A DNA stretch of 64,000 bases, taken from contig KB912069.1 in NCBI GenBank assembly GCA_000383735.1, forward strand, positions 120,632-184,631, in the 5' to 3' direction. The translations under genes and the position numbers were made by a program. Source of the stretch: Verrucomicrobia bacterium SCGC AAA164-M04. Lineage in GTDB: Bacteria > Verrucomicrobiota > Verrucomicrobiae > Verrucomicrobiales > Akkermansiaceae. The notes beneath the pieces are model-generated. The model searched no databases. It was given only the letters and a program-made list of their open reading frames with translations, and was not told the DNA's origin. Shown here one piece after another: positions 1 to 8,427 of the stretch; the first letter of the stretch is position 1; the number at the start of each line of letters is the position of its first letter.

Positions 1-29
1 TGATTGAGTCCCAGACAAACAAGTTTCAT
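1..29 (-). CDS. hemA: Glutamyl-tRNA reductase, N-terminal fragment (cut by window edge)
   Basis: Only the first nine codons and part of the tenth are inside the window. They read M-K-L-V-C-L-G-L-N followed by a codon starting CA (His or Gln). This matches the usual opening of HemA, where a short beta strand leads into the substrate-binding 'GxNHxxAP' segment. HemA reduces glutamyl-tRNA to glutamate-1-semialdehyde, the first committed step of C5 tetrapyrrole synthesis. The ATG overlaps the TGA of the upstream CcsA/HemX-like gene in an ATGA arrangement, so the two are probably translationally coupled. The call rests on nine residues plus context; the neighbour is a known partner of hemA in other bacteria. 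Confidence 0.6.
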
Positions 30-799
30 CACAGTTTTGCAAAGACCACGAGTGAGAGGACGAAAAGAACGGTCAAACCGGTGGCTAATTGCCGACCGGG
101 AAGACCACGAACAAAGTAAACTCCGAGTAAAACCGCGTAGAGCACCCAGGTAATAGTCGCCACCATCAAGTGCAGACCAAAATTACCTTTCGGCATTAGC
201 AAGCCCGCAATAATACCAGCGGTTAGGATCAACCACCCAACGACCGCGATGCGGGCCATCGCCTGCACCAGACGACTTATCGAAGGCATTCCGTGAACCA
301 ACCCTCCGCCAAATTTGCGCGCCTTCAATTGATAATTGAGGACGAAGAACATGACTCCAGCAACTGCAGCGAGCGCAAGAGCTCCATAGGAAAGCACAGA
401 GAGAGAAGTGTGAGCCTCACGCCAAGCATCAATCGATTCCGCGGTGACCACATTTTTTTCAAAGGCCCCTGGAATGAGTGAAATTACCTGTAAAAGAAAT
501 ACGAGGGGGGCCGTGAAAACGCCCAAAAGTGAGACTCGGTATGTTGTCCCGGTCACGAGATAGAAGAAAGTTAACGACCAAGCCATGAAGAGGCAAATTT
601 CGCCGAGGTCGCCCAGCGGACATTGACCTCTCAATTCACCACGCCAACCAAGCGCCATGAGCTGAGCGCCGAAGGACAACGCCATGCAGACGAGAGCTAC
701 CCGGCCCACCTTCTCCGAACGGAGTGCCATGACCCCGACAACACCTCCTGCTGCCGCAAGAACTGTTGCAATGATCACCCAGCTGATTCCCATGACCAT
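29..799 (-). CDS. CcsA/HemX-like cytochrome c assembly membrane protein
   Basis: A polytopic inner-membrane protein of about 256 residues with roughly eight hydrophobic segments. The central WREAH...SYGALALA stretch resembles the CcsA/HemX/CcmC family, which handles heme during cytochrome c maturation or, as HemX, affects HemA levels. The longest frame begins at a TTG at 829. I prefer the ATG at 799 because AAGG lies about 8 bases upstream of it and the membrane segment follows directly. The stop codon overlaps the start of hemA by four bases, so a HemX-type role in tetrapyrrole synthesis is as plausible as a Ccs role. No CcsB/ResB partner is visible in the window. Confidence 0.75.
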   Translation of the reverse strand: MVMGISWVIIATVLAAAGGVVGVMALRSEKVGRVALVCMALSFGAQLMALGWRGELRGQCPLGDLGEICLFMAWSLTFFYLVTGTTYRVSLLGVFTAPLVFLLQVISLIPGAFEKNVVTAESIDAWREAHTSLSVLSYGALALAAVAGVMFFVLNYQLKARKFGGGLVHGMPSISRLVQAMARIAVVGWLILTAGIIAGLLMPKGNFGLHLMVATITWVLYAVLLGVYFVRGLPGRQLATGLTVLFVLSLVVFAKL

Positions 800-946
800 G
801 TAACTGCCCTTCCCTAGCCAACCTTTCAAGCGCAGATCGGCGGATTCTTTGAGACTCGGCTAAAAACCTCCTCTAAGAGAGAGTATCTCTGGACAAACAA
901 GCTTCTCAGCCATCTGCGATGACTCACTCAGGTCGAAGAAGCGTTG

Positions 947-1465
947 CTAGACCAATCCAGCCTCAAAACCATCAGCGTCGCTGTCGCTACTTTCAAAATC
1001 AACCTCACGAACCCGTTTCTTGTCCCGAAGAGTTTCAACTTGTTTGCGTAGCTTTTCACGGATCTCAATCCCGTTTCGGACGGCACGAATATTCACCTCA
1101 GGAAGAGAGCGGTCCGACGTTTGAAGAACGATGTTCGAAAGCCCAAAAATACGAAGCCAGAAAGGCTTTTCGAGACGGGTGTCTTTAACTCGATAAAGCT
1201 CCACCTCGTTAATCTCCTGATTTAGGATTCCCTCGTAAATTCGCATCCGCTCACTCGTAAATTCAAAAACCATCAGCTTCGTTCCTAGCCAGAGCCAGCC
1301 GGCATAAAAAAGAGGGACGAGAGCCGCAAAACCAAGCCAGCCAGACCAAAAATAAGACGCCACGCAGATCAAAATGATAACTAAAAGCGAGGCAACGAGT
1401 GGCCAGAAATTGACAATCTGATGCGAACGCCCCTTCCAAACAATCTTTTCTTCTTCGGCAGACAT
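947..1465 (-). CDS. Bacterial PH-domain (bPH2/DUF304-like) membrane protein
   Basis: A 172-residue protein with two adjacent hydrophobic segments at about residues 20-60, followed by a basic, beta-rich domain. The stretch around residues 80-120 (GILNQEINEVELYRVKDTRL, then a 'GLSNIVL' motif) is typical of bacterial PH-like domains of the YdbS/YdbT type. These are membrane-anchored and of poorly known function. The C-terminal tail is acidic and charged, with an Asp/Ser-rich end. It lies 147 bases upstream of the CcsA-like gene on the same strand and may or may not be co-transcribed with it. The domain call is fairly secure; the role is unknown. Confidence 0.65.
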   Translation of the reverse strand: MSAEEEKIVWKGRSHQIVNFWPLVASLLVIILICVASYFWSGWLGFAALVPLFYAGWLWLGTKLMVFEFTSERMRIYEGILNQEINEVELYRVKDTRLEKPFWLRIFGLSNIVLQTSDRSLPEVNIRAVRNGIEIREKLRKQVETLRDKKRVREVDFESSDSDADGFEAGLV

Positions 1466-1519
1466 AGCTTTAGGTTGCCGTGATTGTGATACCTCCGCAA
1501 GTGCAGAAGATCACCAAGA

Positions 1520-2248
1520 TTATAACAGACAACCCCGAATCGACTCACGAACCATTGCTTGATGGCAATCCACTCTCTTTTGAAAAGGCATACTGCTGGG
1601 GGTCTCGAACGTGAGAGAAACAGGGCAACCCATTTTGGCTAAATAAATTGCCTCGGGCCATCCCTCGGGCAGATCTGGGTGCTCTGAATGATGAATCCAC
1701 CCCGGCTCGGTGACCTCATGATTGTCAATTACAGATTCGGGCTCGGGGGGGAAATACGGTGCAGCTGCGGCAAGAAGGTTTTTGTAATCTGGCACCGCGC
1801 CGCCAAGATTGATCTCGTAGTAATAAACTCCCGAACTCTCCCAGTCCTCATGCAGGGAAAGAAAAAGCTGCGGAATTTCCTGCTTTTTTAACCACGCGAG
1901 ATGCGAGGACACTTCCCCGCTTTTGCCAAGACAATAATCACGATTCAGATCAATCCCCTTAAAATTCTCCCGTGTGCCAGCCTCAAGACCAGTAGGATTG
2001 AGAGCGGGACAAATCAACCAATGGAAACGATCATCAAAAAAATTCTCATTTAGTAAACCAAACAGAGCCTGCGGGCCCGAAGGCTCGTCCCCATGTATCC
2101 CCGTTGAAAGATAGATGCACGGCTGAGACGGATCGCCTTTTGACGAGGCTAGCAAAGGGAAGCCCCCAACCTCACCAAACGCCTCGCTTTCAAAACCCCG
2201 TGAAGCCGACGCGTGTGACCAGTCACGGAGAAAAGCGTGCCAGTCCAT
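1520..2248 (-). CDS. M14-family zinc carboxypeptidase / succinylglutamate desuccinylase-like hydrolase
   Basis: A 242-residue cytoplasmic protein with the zinc-binding set of the M14 carboxypeptidase/aspartoacylase fold. H52 and E55 lie in GIHGDEPSG, H133 is in the SLHED motif, and the general base is probably E215 in TFETPS. An LNRD motif near R103 is the usual substrate-carboxylate contact. The family hydrolyses C-terminal or amide-linked acyl groups of amino acids or peptides; the substrate here is not predictable. No signal peptide is visible. Its ATG overlaps the stop of the upstream ThuA gene by one base (TAATG), so the two genes are probably one transcript. Confidence 0.75.
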   Translation of the reverse strand: MDWHAFLRDWSHASASRGFESEAFGEVGGFPLLASSKGDPSQPCIYLSTGIHGDEPSGPQALFGLLNENFFDDRFHWLICPALNPTGLEAGTRENFKGIDLNRDYCLGKSGEVSSHLAWLKKQEIPQLFLSLHEDWESSGVYYYEINLGGAVPDYKNLLAAAAPYFPPEPESVIDNHEVTEPGWIHHSEHPDLPEGWPEAIYLAKMGCPVSLTFETPSSMPFQKRVDCHQAMVRESIRGCLL

Positions 2249-3300
2249 TATTTTTTAACGGGCATAAAGGGCCACTTTGGGGTGCCTTTCGGCTCGGGAG
2301 CGGTTGGAGTCTTAGCCAAACCAAAATCGTCAGCCTTTAGACCACGCTCTTTCCAGATTCCGGCACTCTTACCACTCCAAAAGCCATAAAAGCTCGGGTA
2401 AAACGCATCAACAAAATCTACGTTTGCCTTCTCAGGGACTTTGAGGTCGAGGAGATGAAAGCTGGCATTTACGATCAAACGACGAAGATCTTCACTTAGG
2501 AAGTCCACTGAAGCCCCCATCGTGGTGCAGAGCGAGCGACCAGTTACTTTAGCATCAGGCGATTCGTATGTGTGCAACCAAGCAAGTGGCATCATGGGGC
2601 GATTTTTAGGCCCCTCAATCGGCTTAGAAGCAGGATCCAGCGACTGAGTCACCGCGCCACGAAGCAACACCGTGTCTTTTTCTGTGAGATGCCGAACTCC
2701 GTAAACATCACTAGGGCCAAAGACATCTTTCACCGAGTTAAGAACCGGATGCTCATCACAACCTTCTGCAATCACTCCCCGAGCTCCCTGAGTCTTATGA
2801 CCGCCATGATGATTCACCCAGCGCTCTCCAAGAACCTTCAAACCCCACTCACCTGCGCCGATGTTGCCCATTTTACCTCCACCCTTAAACGCGTGAGTCG
2901 CAGTACGAAAGCCTATCACCGGCTTCCCAGCATTTAAAAATCCACCCAGATGTTTGATCGTCTCGGGCGTGTAAGCCCTCATTCGGGTCCCAATGATCAT
3001 GAGGTCCGCTGAATCGAGCTTCTTCCAACCCGTTACGCCCTGAATGTTGTTCGGGTCGATATACGTCCCATCAGCACTCCACGAGAAAAGCACCGTGGTA
3101 TCGAAGCCGTGCCGCTCAGAAAGAATTTTTGCTAACATCGGGGCACTCTCCTCAGAGCGATACTCTTCGTCCCCAGACACTAAAACGATATGCTTTCCTT
3201 TCCCGGGCCCTTCCTTACCTTTGAAGCTGAGCCATTTTTCCTGAGCTAATCCCGTCATCGAGGTGAGACAGAGCAACGCGAGTCCAAGTGTTTGTTTCAT
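2248..3300 (-). CDS. Secreted ThuA-like domain protein
   Basis: The start was moved from 3351 to the ATG at 3300, because the sequence from there (M-K-Q-T-L-G...GLAQ) is a clean signal peptide. The mature part holds a ThuA-type fold, related to class I glutamine amidotransferases. It begins with the 'IVLVSGDEEYRSEES' strand and loop and contains 'ADLMIIGTRMRAYTPE', 'GFRTATHAF' and a His-rich 'VNHHGGHKT' segment. ThuA proteins are linked to sugar (trehalose) utilisation but their chemistry is uncertain. They are abundant, often secreted, in Planctomycetes and Verrucomicrobia. It is coupled to the M14-like gene downstream. A second ThuA protein occurs at 48631-49608 but is not closely similar. 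Confidence 0.75.
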   Translation of the reverse strand: MKQTLGLALLCLTSMTGLAQEKWLSFKGKEGPGKGKHIVLVSGDEEYRSEESAPMLAKILSERHGFDTTVLFSWSADGTYIDPNNIQGVTGWKKLDSADLMIIGTRMRAYTPETIKHLGGFLNAGKPVIGFRTATHAFKGGGKMGNIGAGEWGLKVLGERWVNHHGGHKTQGARGVIAEGCDEHPVLNSVKDVFGPSDVYGVRHLTEKDTVLLRGAVTQSLDPASKPIEGPKNRPMMPLAWLHTYESPDAKVTGRSLCTTMGASVDFLSEDLRRLIVNASFHLLDLKVPEKANVDFVDAFYPSFYGFWSGKSAGIWKERGLKADDFGLAKTPTAPEPKGTPKWPFMPVKK

Positions 3301-3425
3301 CTCCACCACTAATAAAGGGATTCGGCGACGTGAAAAGAACGAAAGCTCCAACCATCACCCTGCCAGCAAGCACTCCTTGATCAAAAGACTTTTTGATTCA
3401 CGAATTATTGAACTATCCTGCTCCC

Positions 3426-4802
3426 ATGAGACAAACCGTAATTTTGGCCCTAACAGCCACCATGCTATCCGCGGAAAACACCTTTCCGATGAAATTCTAC
3501 AAGGCGCCGAAGCCCTTGGCCAAAAACGCGGTAGTGGAAAATTGGCCCCGTTTTTTTGGCCCACGAGATAACTGCACTACGAAAGAGGGGCCATTATTGG
3601 ATAAATTTCCTGAAGGTGGGCTCACAAAGGTCTTTGAATTGGCCCGCGGTGAATCTTATAGCTCCCCAATCATCGTTGATGGACAACTTTTGCACTTCCA
3701 CGCTATCGACTCAAAAGAAACCCTCGACTGTCACCACGCCGAAACCGGGAAGCGCCTATGGACTTTCCACTATCCCATCGACTACCGGGATCGCTACGGG
3801 TTCTCAAATGGCCCGCGCTCCAGCCCGGTGGTCCATCAAGAACGAGTCTATTTAATCGGGGTCACCGCCCAGCTCCACTGCCTCGATCTAAAAACCGGCA
3901 AAGTTGTGTGGAAGCGGAATCTTCAGGAAGAATTTAAGATTCCGCAGTATTTCTTCGGATACGGGCCAAACCCTATGGTTCATGGCACTAACCTTATTAT
4001 AAACATTGGAGGAAAAGAGAATAAAACCAGTGGAACTTGCGTGGCAGCTCTAAATCTTGACGACGGAAAAACAGTCTGGACCCACGAGGACAGCTGGGGA
4101 GCATCGTATGCCTCCCCGATTATTACAAAAATCCACAATCGGGATGTTGCCTTAGTCCTCGCTGCCGGAGAATCTAGGCCTGCCCACGGAGGACTCCTAG
4201 TATTAGATCCACAATCCGGGAAGCTTCTTTCGCGCTTCCCATGGCGCGCTGACATCTATGAATCAGTTCTTGCTTCAACCCCCCTGTCTATTTCTCACAA
4301 TCAGATTTTCATCTCAGATTGCTATGAGTTAGGGGGGGTTCTTCTTAATTTTTCCAAAGACTTTACGATCCAACCAGTCTGGAAGAAGCGCTTCTTTGGA
4401 ATGCACATGATGACCCCTCAAAAAATCGGGAACTATCTCTATGGTTTTGCTGGAAGAAATATTCCTGATACTCAGCTAAAGTGCCTTGATTTGAAGAATG
4501 GAGAAATATTAATCGAAGACGATGTAAGGTGGAAAGAGGGTCAGCGCGTTACGGGCTTATTCAGGGGATCCTTCCTTCAAAGTAAGGATCGCACTTTCTC
4601 TTTAGGCGAAGATGGGAGCTTTGTTGAACTCAAGATGACTCCGAAAAAAATTGAAATCGTCCAAAGAACCCGACTGTTTTTCGCAAAAGATTCGTGGACC
4701 CCCCCTGTTCTAAGCAATGGTCTTTTATATGCTGTTCAAAACCTAAAAGGATTTGATGGCACTCCATCGCGCCTGATTTGCTACGACTTTCGGGGAAAAT
4801 AA
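3426..4802 (+). CDS. Secreted PQQ-like beta-propeller protein
   Basis: The longest frame starts at 3393, but the ATG at 3426 gives a signal peptide (M-R-Q-T-V-I-L-A...LSAE), so I use it. The 458-residue product opens with 'NWPRFFGPRDN', the common start of secreted 'PQQ-binding-like' propellers in this phylum. It contains several blades with the A-L-N-L-D-D-G-K-T-V-W pattern, in which a Trp closes each blade. Such proteins resemble BamB or quinoprotein dehydrogenases, but I see no dehydrogenase active-site motif, so enzymatic activity is unproven. It is divergent from the ThuA gene. A paralogous architecture is encoded at 58315-59640. Confidence 0.75.
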   Translation: MRQTVILALTATMLSAENTFPMKFYKAPKPLAKNAVVENWPRFFGPRDNCTTKEGPLLDKFPEGGLTKVFELARGESYSSPIIVDGQLLHFHAIDSKETLDCHHAETGKRLWTFHYPIDYRDRYGFSNGPRSSPVVHQERVYLIGVTAQLHCLDLKTGKVVWKRNLQEEFKIPQYFFGYGPNPMVHGTNLIINIGGKENKTSGTCVAALNLDDGKTVWTHEDSWGASYASPIITKIHNRDVALVLAAGESRPAHGGLLVLDPQSGKLLSRFPWRADIYESVLASTPLSISHNQIFISDCYELGGVLLNFSKDFTIQPVWKKRFFGMHMMTPQKIGNYLYGFAGRNIPDTQLKCLDLKNGEILIEDDVRWKEGQRVTGLFRGSFLQSKDRTFSLGEDGSFVELKMTPKKIEIVQRTRLFFAKDSWTPPVLSNGLLYAVQNLKGFDGTPSRLICYDFRGK

Positions 4803-4885
4803 GAGAATAACTCAACTATAGTTTTCCTAACAAAAACTTTTTCATTTTAATTTGACACAATCTTCAGGTGGATCACGCTTAATAT

Positions 4886-5191
4886 ATGGCCAAGGCGAAA
4901 AAAACAGTGAAGCGCTACAGTGCATCCGAAAAAAAAGAGATCCTCGATTTTATCACAAAAAAAGGTCGGGGTGGACAAACTAAGGCAGTCGCCAAATTTG
5001 GAGTAACAGCTGCGACTATCTCGTCATGGAGGCTCAAAGATGGGGGCTCGGGAGTAAAGACGGCGAAAGGAGCATCCAAGGAGCTGCGCGCAGTGGAAGA
5101 GCTTGCGAGCCTGATCAAGGAGATCTCAACGATCGAAGCTCGCCTTGAAAAGCTGAAAAAAGCCTACCAAAAGGCAAAAGCTAGACTCTAG
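4886..5191 (+). CDS. Small HTH (transposase-N-like) DNA-binding protein with coiled-coil tail
   Basis: A 101-residue basic protein. Residues about 12-55 (YSASEKKEILDFI...TKAVAKFGVTAATISSWR) look like the helix-turn-helix found at the N-terminus of IS3-type transposase OrfA or of Homeodomain-like regulators. Residues about 70-101 are rich in Glu, Lys and Leu and probably form a coiled coil that could mediate dimerisation. No OrfB/integrase, inverted repeats or target duplication is visible around it, so I call it a stand-alone chromosomal DNA-binding protein rather than an IS remnant. The ATG lies directly behind an AT-rich stretch. Its target is unknown. Confidence 0.6.
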   Translation: MAKAKKTVKRYSASEKKEILDFITKKGRGGQTKAVAKFGVTAATISSWRLKDGGSGVKTAKGASKELRAVEELASLIKEISTIEARLEKLKKAYQKAKARL

Positions 5192-5336
5192 CAATTACGT
5201 GAAAAATGGGGCCTCAGAACCCTCTCTTAGTATTCGCTTGCGAAAGCTTTCCCCCGGTAGAATTATTCCATGGCTTTAGCGGGAGCTGTCGGCTCTCATC
5301 CGGCTTGAACAAGTGAATTAGACACGGCTTCAGAAA

Positions 5337-6329
5337 TTACCCCCCAAGGTAACTCATTTCGGCTTTCGGCCTTTCGACTTCTCCACGCTCCTCAGAGTAG
5401 CGATCCTTCCTGCTCCCCCACAAACCACGTACGAACTCAGCGACATCTTCATCCGAAGTTGCTGAACGAAGGCGCCCCCTAAGATCTGCGCCCTGACTCG
5501 CAAACAGGCATGTGAATGCCTTCCCCTCCGCTGAAACCCGCAAACGCGAACAATCCCCACAAAACGGCTGACTTACCGAAGAAATCGTCCCAAACTCCCC
5601 CGCACCATCAAGAAAGCGCCATCGCCTTGCGACTTCACCAGGATAGGCGGCTGTAACCTCTTCCACCGGATATTGTTCACTTACAATTTCCAAAATTTCT
5701 TTGGCTGTGACTACCTCCCGTGTATCCCAACCATTCGTCTCCCCCACATCCATGAATTCGATGAATCGGAGAATTACACCAACGTCATGGCTCCAGCGGA
5801 TCATTGGAACAATCTCCTGCTCATTGACTCCACGTTGAACCACCATGTTGACCTTCACTGGAAGACCGTATTCCTGGGCCGATTGAATGCCTAATAAGAC
5901 TCGGTCAACTTTGGCCCCCACACCATTCATTTTGGCAAAGGTCTCCTCATCCAGAGCATCAAGACTGACAGTCACTCGGTCTAGACCTGCTGCAACTAAG
6001 CTTTCAGCATGATGGTTTAGCAAAATACCATTCGTGGTCATGGCCAAATCATCAACCCCCGGGACCGCTGCGATCATCGCAACTAGATCCTCAACTCCGC
6101 GGCGTAAAAGGGGCTCTCCACCTGTCAATCGAACCTTACTCACGCCTAATCCAACCCCAATCCTTACTGTTCTAACAAGTTCATCGAAGTCTAAAATCTC
6201 ATTACGTGGCAGGAACTGATAACCAGGCCCGAAGACTTCGATTGGCATACAATAACGACACCGAAAATTGCAACGGTCTGTCAAAGATAGCCTCAAGTCA
6301 CGCAAGGGTCGCTGCAGTTGATCAAGCAC
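5337..6329 (-). CDS. moaA: GTP 3',8-cyclase (molybdenum cofactor biosynthesis protein A)
   Basis: A 330-residue radical SAM enzyme. The N-terminal cluster ligands are C20, C24 and C27 in the CNFRCRYC motif, followed by the SAM-binding GGEPLLR motif. The C-terminal second [4Fe-4S] cluster ligands are C257, C260 and C274. The chain ends in Gly-Gly, the functional C-terminal tail of MoaA. The enzyme converts GTP to 3',8-cyclo-dihydro-GTP in the first step of molybdopterin synthesis. No other moa, moe or mog gene is present nearby. It lies 48 bases downstream of lpxK on the same strand, so co-transcription is possible but probably has no functional meaning. The length is normal. Confidence 0.95.
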   Translation of the reverse strand: MLDQLQRPLRDLRLSLTDRCNFRCRYCMPIEVFGPGYQFLPRNEILDFDELVRTVRIGVGLGVSKVRLTGGEPLLRRGVEDLVAMIAAVPGVDDLAMTTNGILLNHHAESLVAAGLDRVTVSLDALDEETFAKMNGVGAKVDRVLLGIQSAQEYGLPVKVNMVVQRGVNEQEIVPMIRWSHDVGVILRFIEFMDVGETNGWDTREVVTAKEILEIVSEQYPVEEVTAAYPGEVARRWRFLDGAGEFGTISSVSQPFCGDCSRLRVSAEGKAFTCLFASQGADLRGRLRSATSDEDVAEFVRGLWGSRKDRYSEERGEVERPKAEMSYLGG

Positions 6330-6377
6330 TTCGGGACTTTCTCCCCTCTTCCAAAAATTGCGAGTGCAATTCTTCTT

Positions 6378-7595
6378 TTAGGCGGACTCAGGCCGGCCCA
6401 AGCGTTCCTCCGCCCAGTCTTCGGGCTCCCTCGAAACACGCTTACAGATTCTCTCTAGGCACTGCTCCCAAACCTCTTCTCCTTTAAGAATACTAACTTC
6501 TATACGTAGGTAATAAATCGGAACATCGATTTTGTTTGGTATTGGAAATCGCACAGCGTCTTTTTCGGTTGTTACGATCATGTCCACTCCGCGGTTGATA
6601 CATCGATCCATAAACGGCTCGATCTCTTTAGAAGTAAAAGCGTGATGGTCGGAAAAAGTCGTATGAAACATCACCTTCCCACCCAGCTCCTTGAGCAGAC
6701 GATCGAAGCTTTCGGGCTGTGCGATACCTGAAATCGCGCCGATGTACTTTCCCTCCAGAGCATCCAATGAAAGCACCTCATCATTGAAAACCCCCTGAAG
6801 ATGCTTGGGCCCGTGCGTACATTGTAAAATCTCTGCCTCTTGATTGTATTTCCGAATCCGCTTGATCAACTCGTCCTGCGGATTTCCGTCACATTTCGTG
6901 ATGAAAATATAATCCGCCCGGCAAAGATTGGGAGGAGGCTCCCGCATCGTTCCTCGGGGTAAGATGTAGCCATTTCCAAATGGAGCGTTTTGGTCCACGA
7001 GAACCACATCAAGTGAATGCTCGAGGTCAAGATATTGTAAACCATCATCAAGCAATAAGGTATCCGCTCCCAATTCCTTCACTGCAAACCGACCACCTCG
7101 CACCCGGTCCCGATCAACCACTACAGAGACTCCAGAGAGGTTTTTCGCCAACATAAACGGTTCATCACCAGCATATTTCGCCCCAAGAAGAACTTCACGA
7201 CCATCACTCACAATTTTAGGCGGACTAGTCACAATTTCCCCGGTGTCAGGATTAGTCCATCGCTGCCTTTCTTTGAGTTCGGAGCTCTTATATCCACGAC
7301 TTAATATCGCAACTTTTCGTCCCCTAGCCATGAGCTCCCTTGCAAATCTTTCCACCACTGGAGTTTTTCCGGTTCCGCCCACCGTTATATTCCCGATACT
7401 CACCACCATCGTGCCGAGATTCGATCGGCTTTTCCACCCGCTGCGAAAAAGGCGAAGTCGCAAATTGACCCCAAAACGATAAACCCAAGAAAGCCCGCGG
7501 AGAACAATCCGCATCACAGAGGGGCCAAGCCCTCGGGCCCGACCAAAAATGACATCAGTCGCCCACTTCTCGAGCTCATTATTGTCACCCGCCAT
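6378..7595 (-). CDS. lpxK: Tetraacyldisaccharide 4'-kinase
   Basis: LpxK phosphorylates the 4' position of the tetraacyl disaccharide lipid A precursor at the inner membrane. The P-loop GGTGKT is at residues 73-78 within the family signature 'VSIGNITVGG'. An N-terminal hydrophobic/basic helix at about residues 25-50 provides membrane contact, and the 'TTEKDAVRFP' motif lies near the C-terminus. At 405 residues it is longer than the E. coli enzyme (about 328); the excess is about 25 residues at the N-terminus plus C-terminal additions, which I recall as common in this phylum. It shows that the organism makes lipid A, consistent with waaA and the lipid A block at 51-58 kb. Confidence 0.93.
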   Translation of the reverse strand: MAGDNNELEKWATDVIFGRARGLGPSVMRIVLRGLSWVYRFGVNLRLRLFRSGWKSRSNLGTMVVSIGNITVGGTGKTPVVERFARELMARGRKVAILSRGYKSSELKERQRWTNPDTGEIVTSPPKIVSDGREVLLGAKYAGDEPFMLAKNLSGVSVVVDRDRVRGGRFAVKELGADTLLLDDGLQYLDLEHSLDVVLVDQNAPFGNGYILPRGTMREPPPNLCRADYIFITKCDGNPQDELIKRIRKYNQEAEILQCTHGPKHLQGVFNDEVLSLDALEGKYIGAISGIAQPESFDRLLKELGGKVMFHTTFSDHHAFTSKEIEPFMDRCINRGVDMIVTTEKDAVRFPIPNKIDVPIYYLRIEVSILKGEEVWEQCLERICKRVSREPEDWAEERLGRPESA

Positions 7596-7803
7596 CGGGG
7601 TAGTTTATAGTCTTAATTCTTCCGACTTGCCACCTTCTTTATGAATAAGAGCTATTCATCACGGCGCTTAATACCATTGAGAAAGAGGAACCTCATCAGC
7701 AATCAAATACTGAATGCTAAAAATAATGCATTTCTTCGTAGCATTACCTAAAAAATAAGGCATCCTTGAATAATAGATTCCTAACCCACGTTAAACGAAC
7801 CAA

Positions 7804-8349
7804 ATGAAAAACTACCAAACACTTGTGGTCGCGCTTACTGCCGGAACCCTTACTCTCATCTCCTGCTCGCCCATCCAACAACCATATGACCTCGGTGGAG
7901 CCGCGGCAGGTGCAGCATTATCAAACGGCACGGCTGGTAATAGGAATGATATTGCTCGATCAGCAGCTCCCAGTGGGGCCGCTGGGACTGGCTTCGCGAT
8001 CTATCGGGAGCGCCAAAATCAAAATAATGAGACCTATCCCAACGGAAGTTACACTGTTGCCCCCCCCACAACGGCTCCAGCTCCCATAACAGCTCCAGCT
8101 CCCATAACAGCTCCAGCTCCCACAACAGCTCCAGCTCCCGTAACAGCTCCAGCTCCCATAACAGCTCCAGCTCCCACAACAGCTCCAGCTCCCGTAAATA
8201 GAAATTACCCTACTGCCCAGCCGACCGGAACTCCGGGTGTCGTTATCAGCCCTCACAAGCCTTATAACAAGATCCGCACCACTGGCTTAAAACCTGGACA
8301 GCTTGCAACTGATCCCACTACTAAGAAAATCTTCGTTGTTCCCAATTAA
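7804..8349 (+). CDS. Small lipoprotein with a TAPAP hexapeptide repeat
   Basis: A 181-residue predicted lipoprotein. A hydrophobic leader ends in the lipobox L-I-S-C with acylation at C21. A Gly/Ala-rich segment (residues about 30-65, 'GGAAAGAAL') resembles the glycine-zipper part of small outer-membrane lipoproteins. Residues 90-131 hold seven copies of T-A-P-A-P-x, a flexible proline-rich spacer. The C-terminal 40 residues form a short conserved-looking module ('GQLATDPTTKKIFVVPN'). The function is not recognisable; a spacer linking an outer-membrane anchor to a periplasmic or cell-wall contact is an inference. A strong terminator follows. Confidence 0.65.
   Translation: MKNYQTLVVALTAGTLTLISCSPIQQPYDLGGAAAGAALSNGTAGNRNDIARSAAPSGAAGTGFAIYRERQNQNNETYPNGSYTVAPPTTAPAPITAPAPITAPAPTTAPAPVTAPAPITAPAPTTAPAPVNRNYPTAQPTGTPGVVISPHKPYNKIRTTGLKPGQLATDPTTKKIFVVPN
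8071..8196 (+). repeat. Seven 18-bp tandem repeats with 54-bp higher-order unit
   Basis: Seven uninterrupted 18-base units of the form acagctccagctccc + codon encode T-A-P-A-P-x. The variable last codon runs ATA, ATA, ACA, GTA, ATA, ACA, GTA, so the block ATA-ACA-GTA (54 bases) is itself duplicated. Only the first unit differs elsewhere (acg instead of aca). The near identity at the DNA level indicates recent expansion by slippage or unequal recombination. Confidence 0.95.
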
Positions 8350-8378
8350 TAGGAGAGATCCTAATTATAAACAAGGAG

Positions 8379-8409
8379 CTGCTTCGGAAAAATCTGAAGC
8401 AGTTTTTTT
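8379..8409 (+). terminator. Rho-independent terminator after the lipoprotein gene
   Basis: A perfect 7-bp stem CTGCTTC/GAAGCAG with a 10-base loop is followed immediately by seven T residues. It lies 30 bases past the lipoprotein stop, before the convergent DUF1552 gene. Confidence 0.85.
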
Positions 8410-8427
8410 ATCGGTGTTCCTCGATCT

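Noticed and set aside
4852..4885. Promoter TTGACA ... TAATAT ahead of the HTH gene
   Set aside because: The spacer is 22 bases, too long for a standard sigma-70 promoter, and the -10 would touch the start codon.
4886..5191. Insertion sequence remnant
   Set aside because: No terminal inverted repeats, target duplication or catalytic transposase frame can be seen around the HTH gene.
5192..5336. tRNA or structured RNA near the TTCGCTTGCGAA palindrome
   Set aside because: I could not fold a cloverleaf, and the palindrome is short with a two-base loop.
8071..8196. CRISPR-like array
   Set aside because: The repeats are direct 18-base units without spacers, in frame within a gene, and encode T-A-P-A-P-x.
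7856..8256. Minus-strand open frames rich in Cys, Trp and Gly across the lipoprotein
   Set aside because: They are antisense shadows of the 18-base repeat and have low-complexity composition with no start context.
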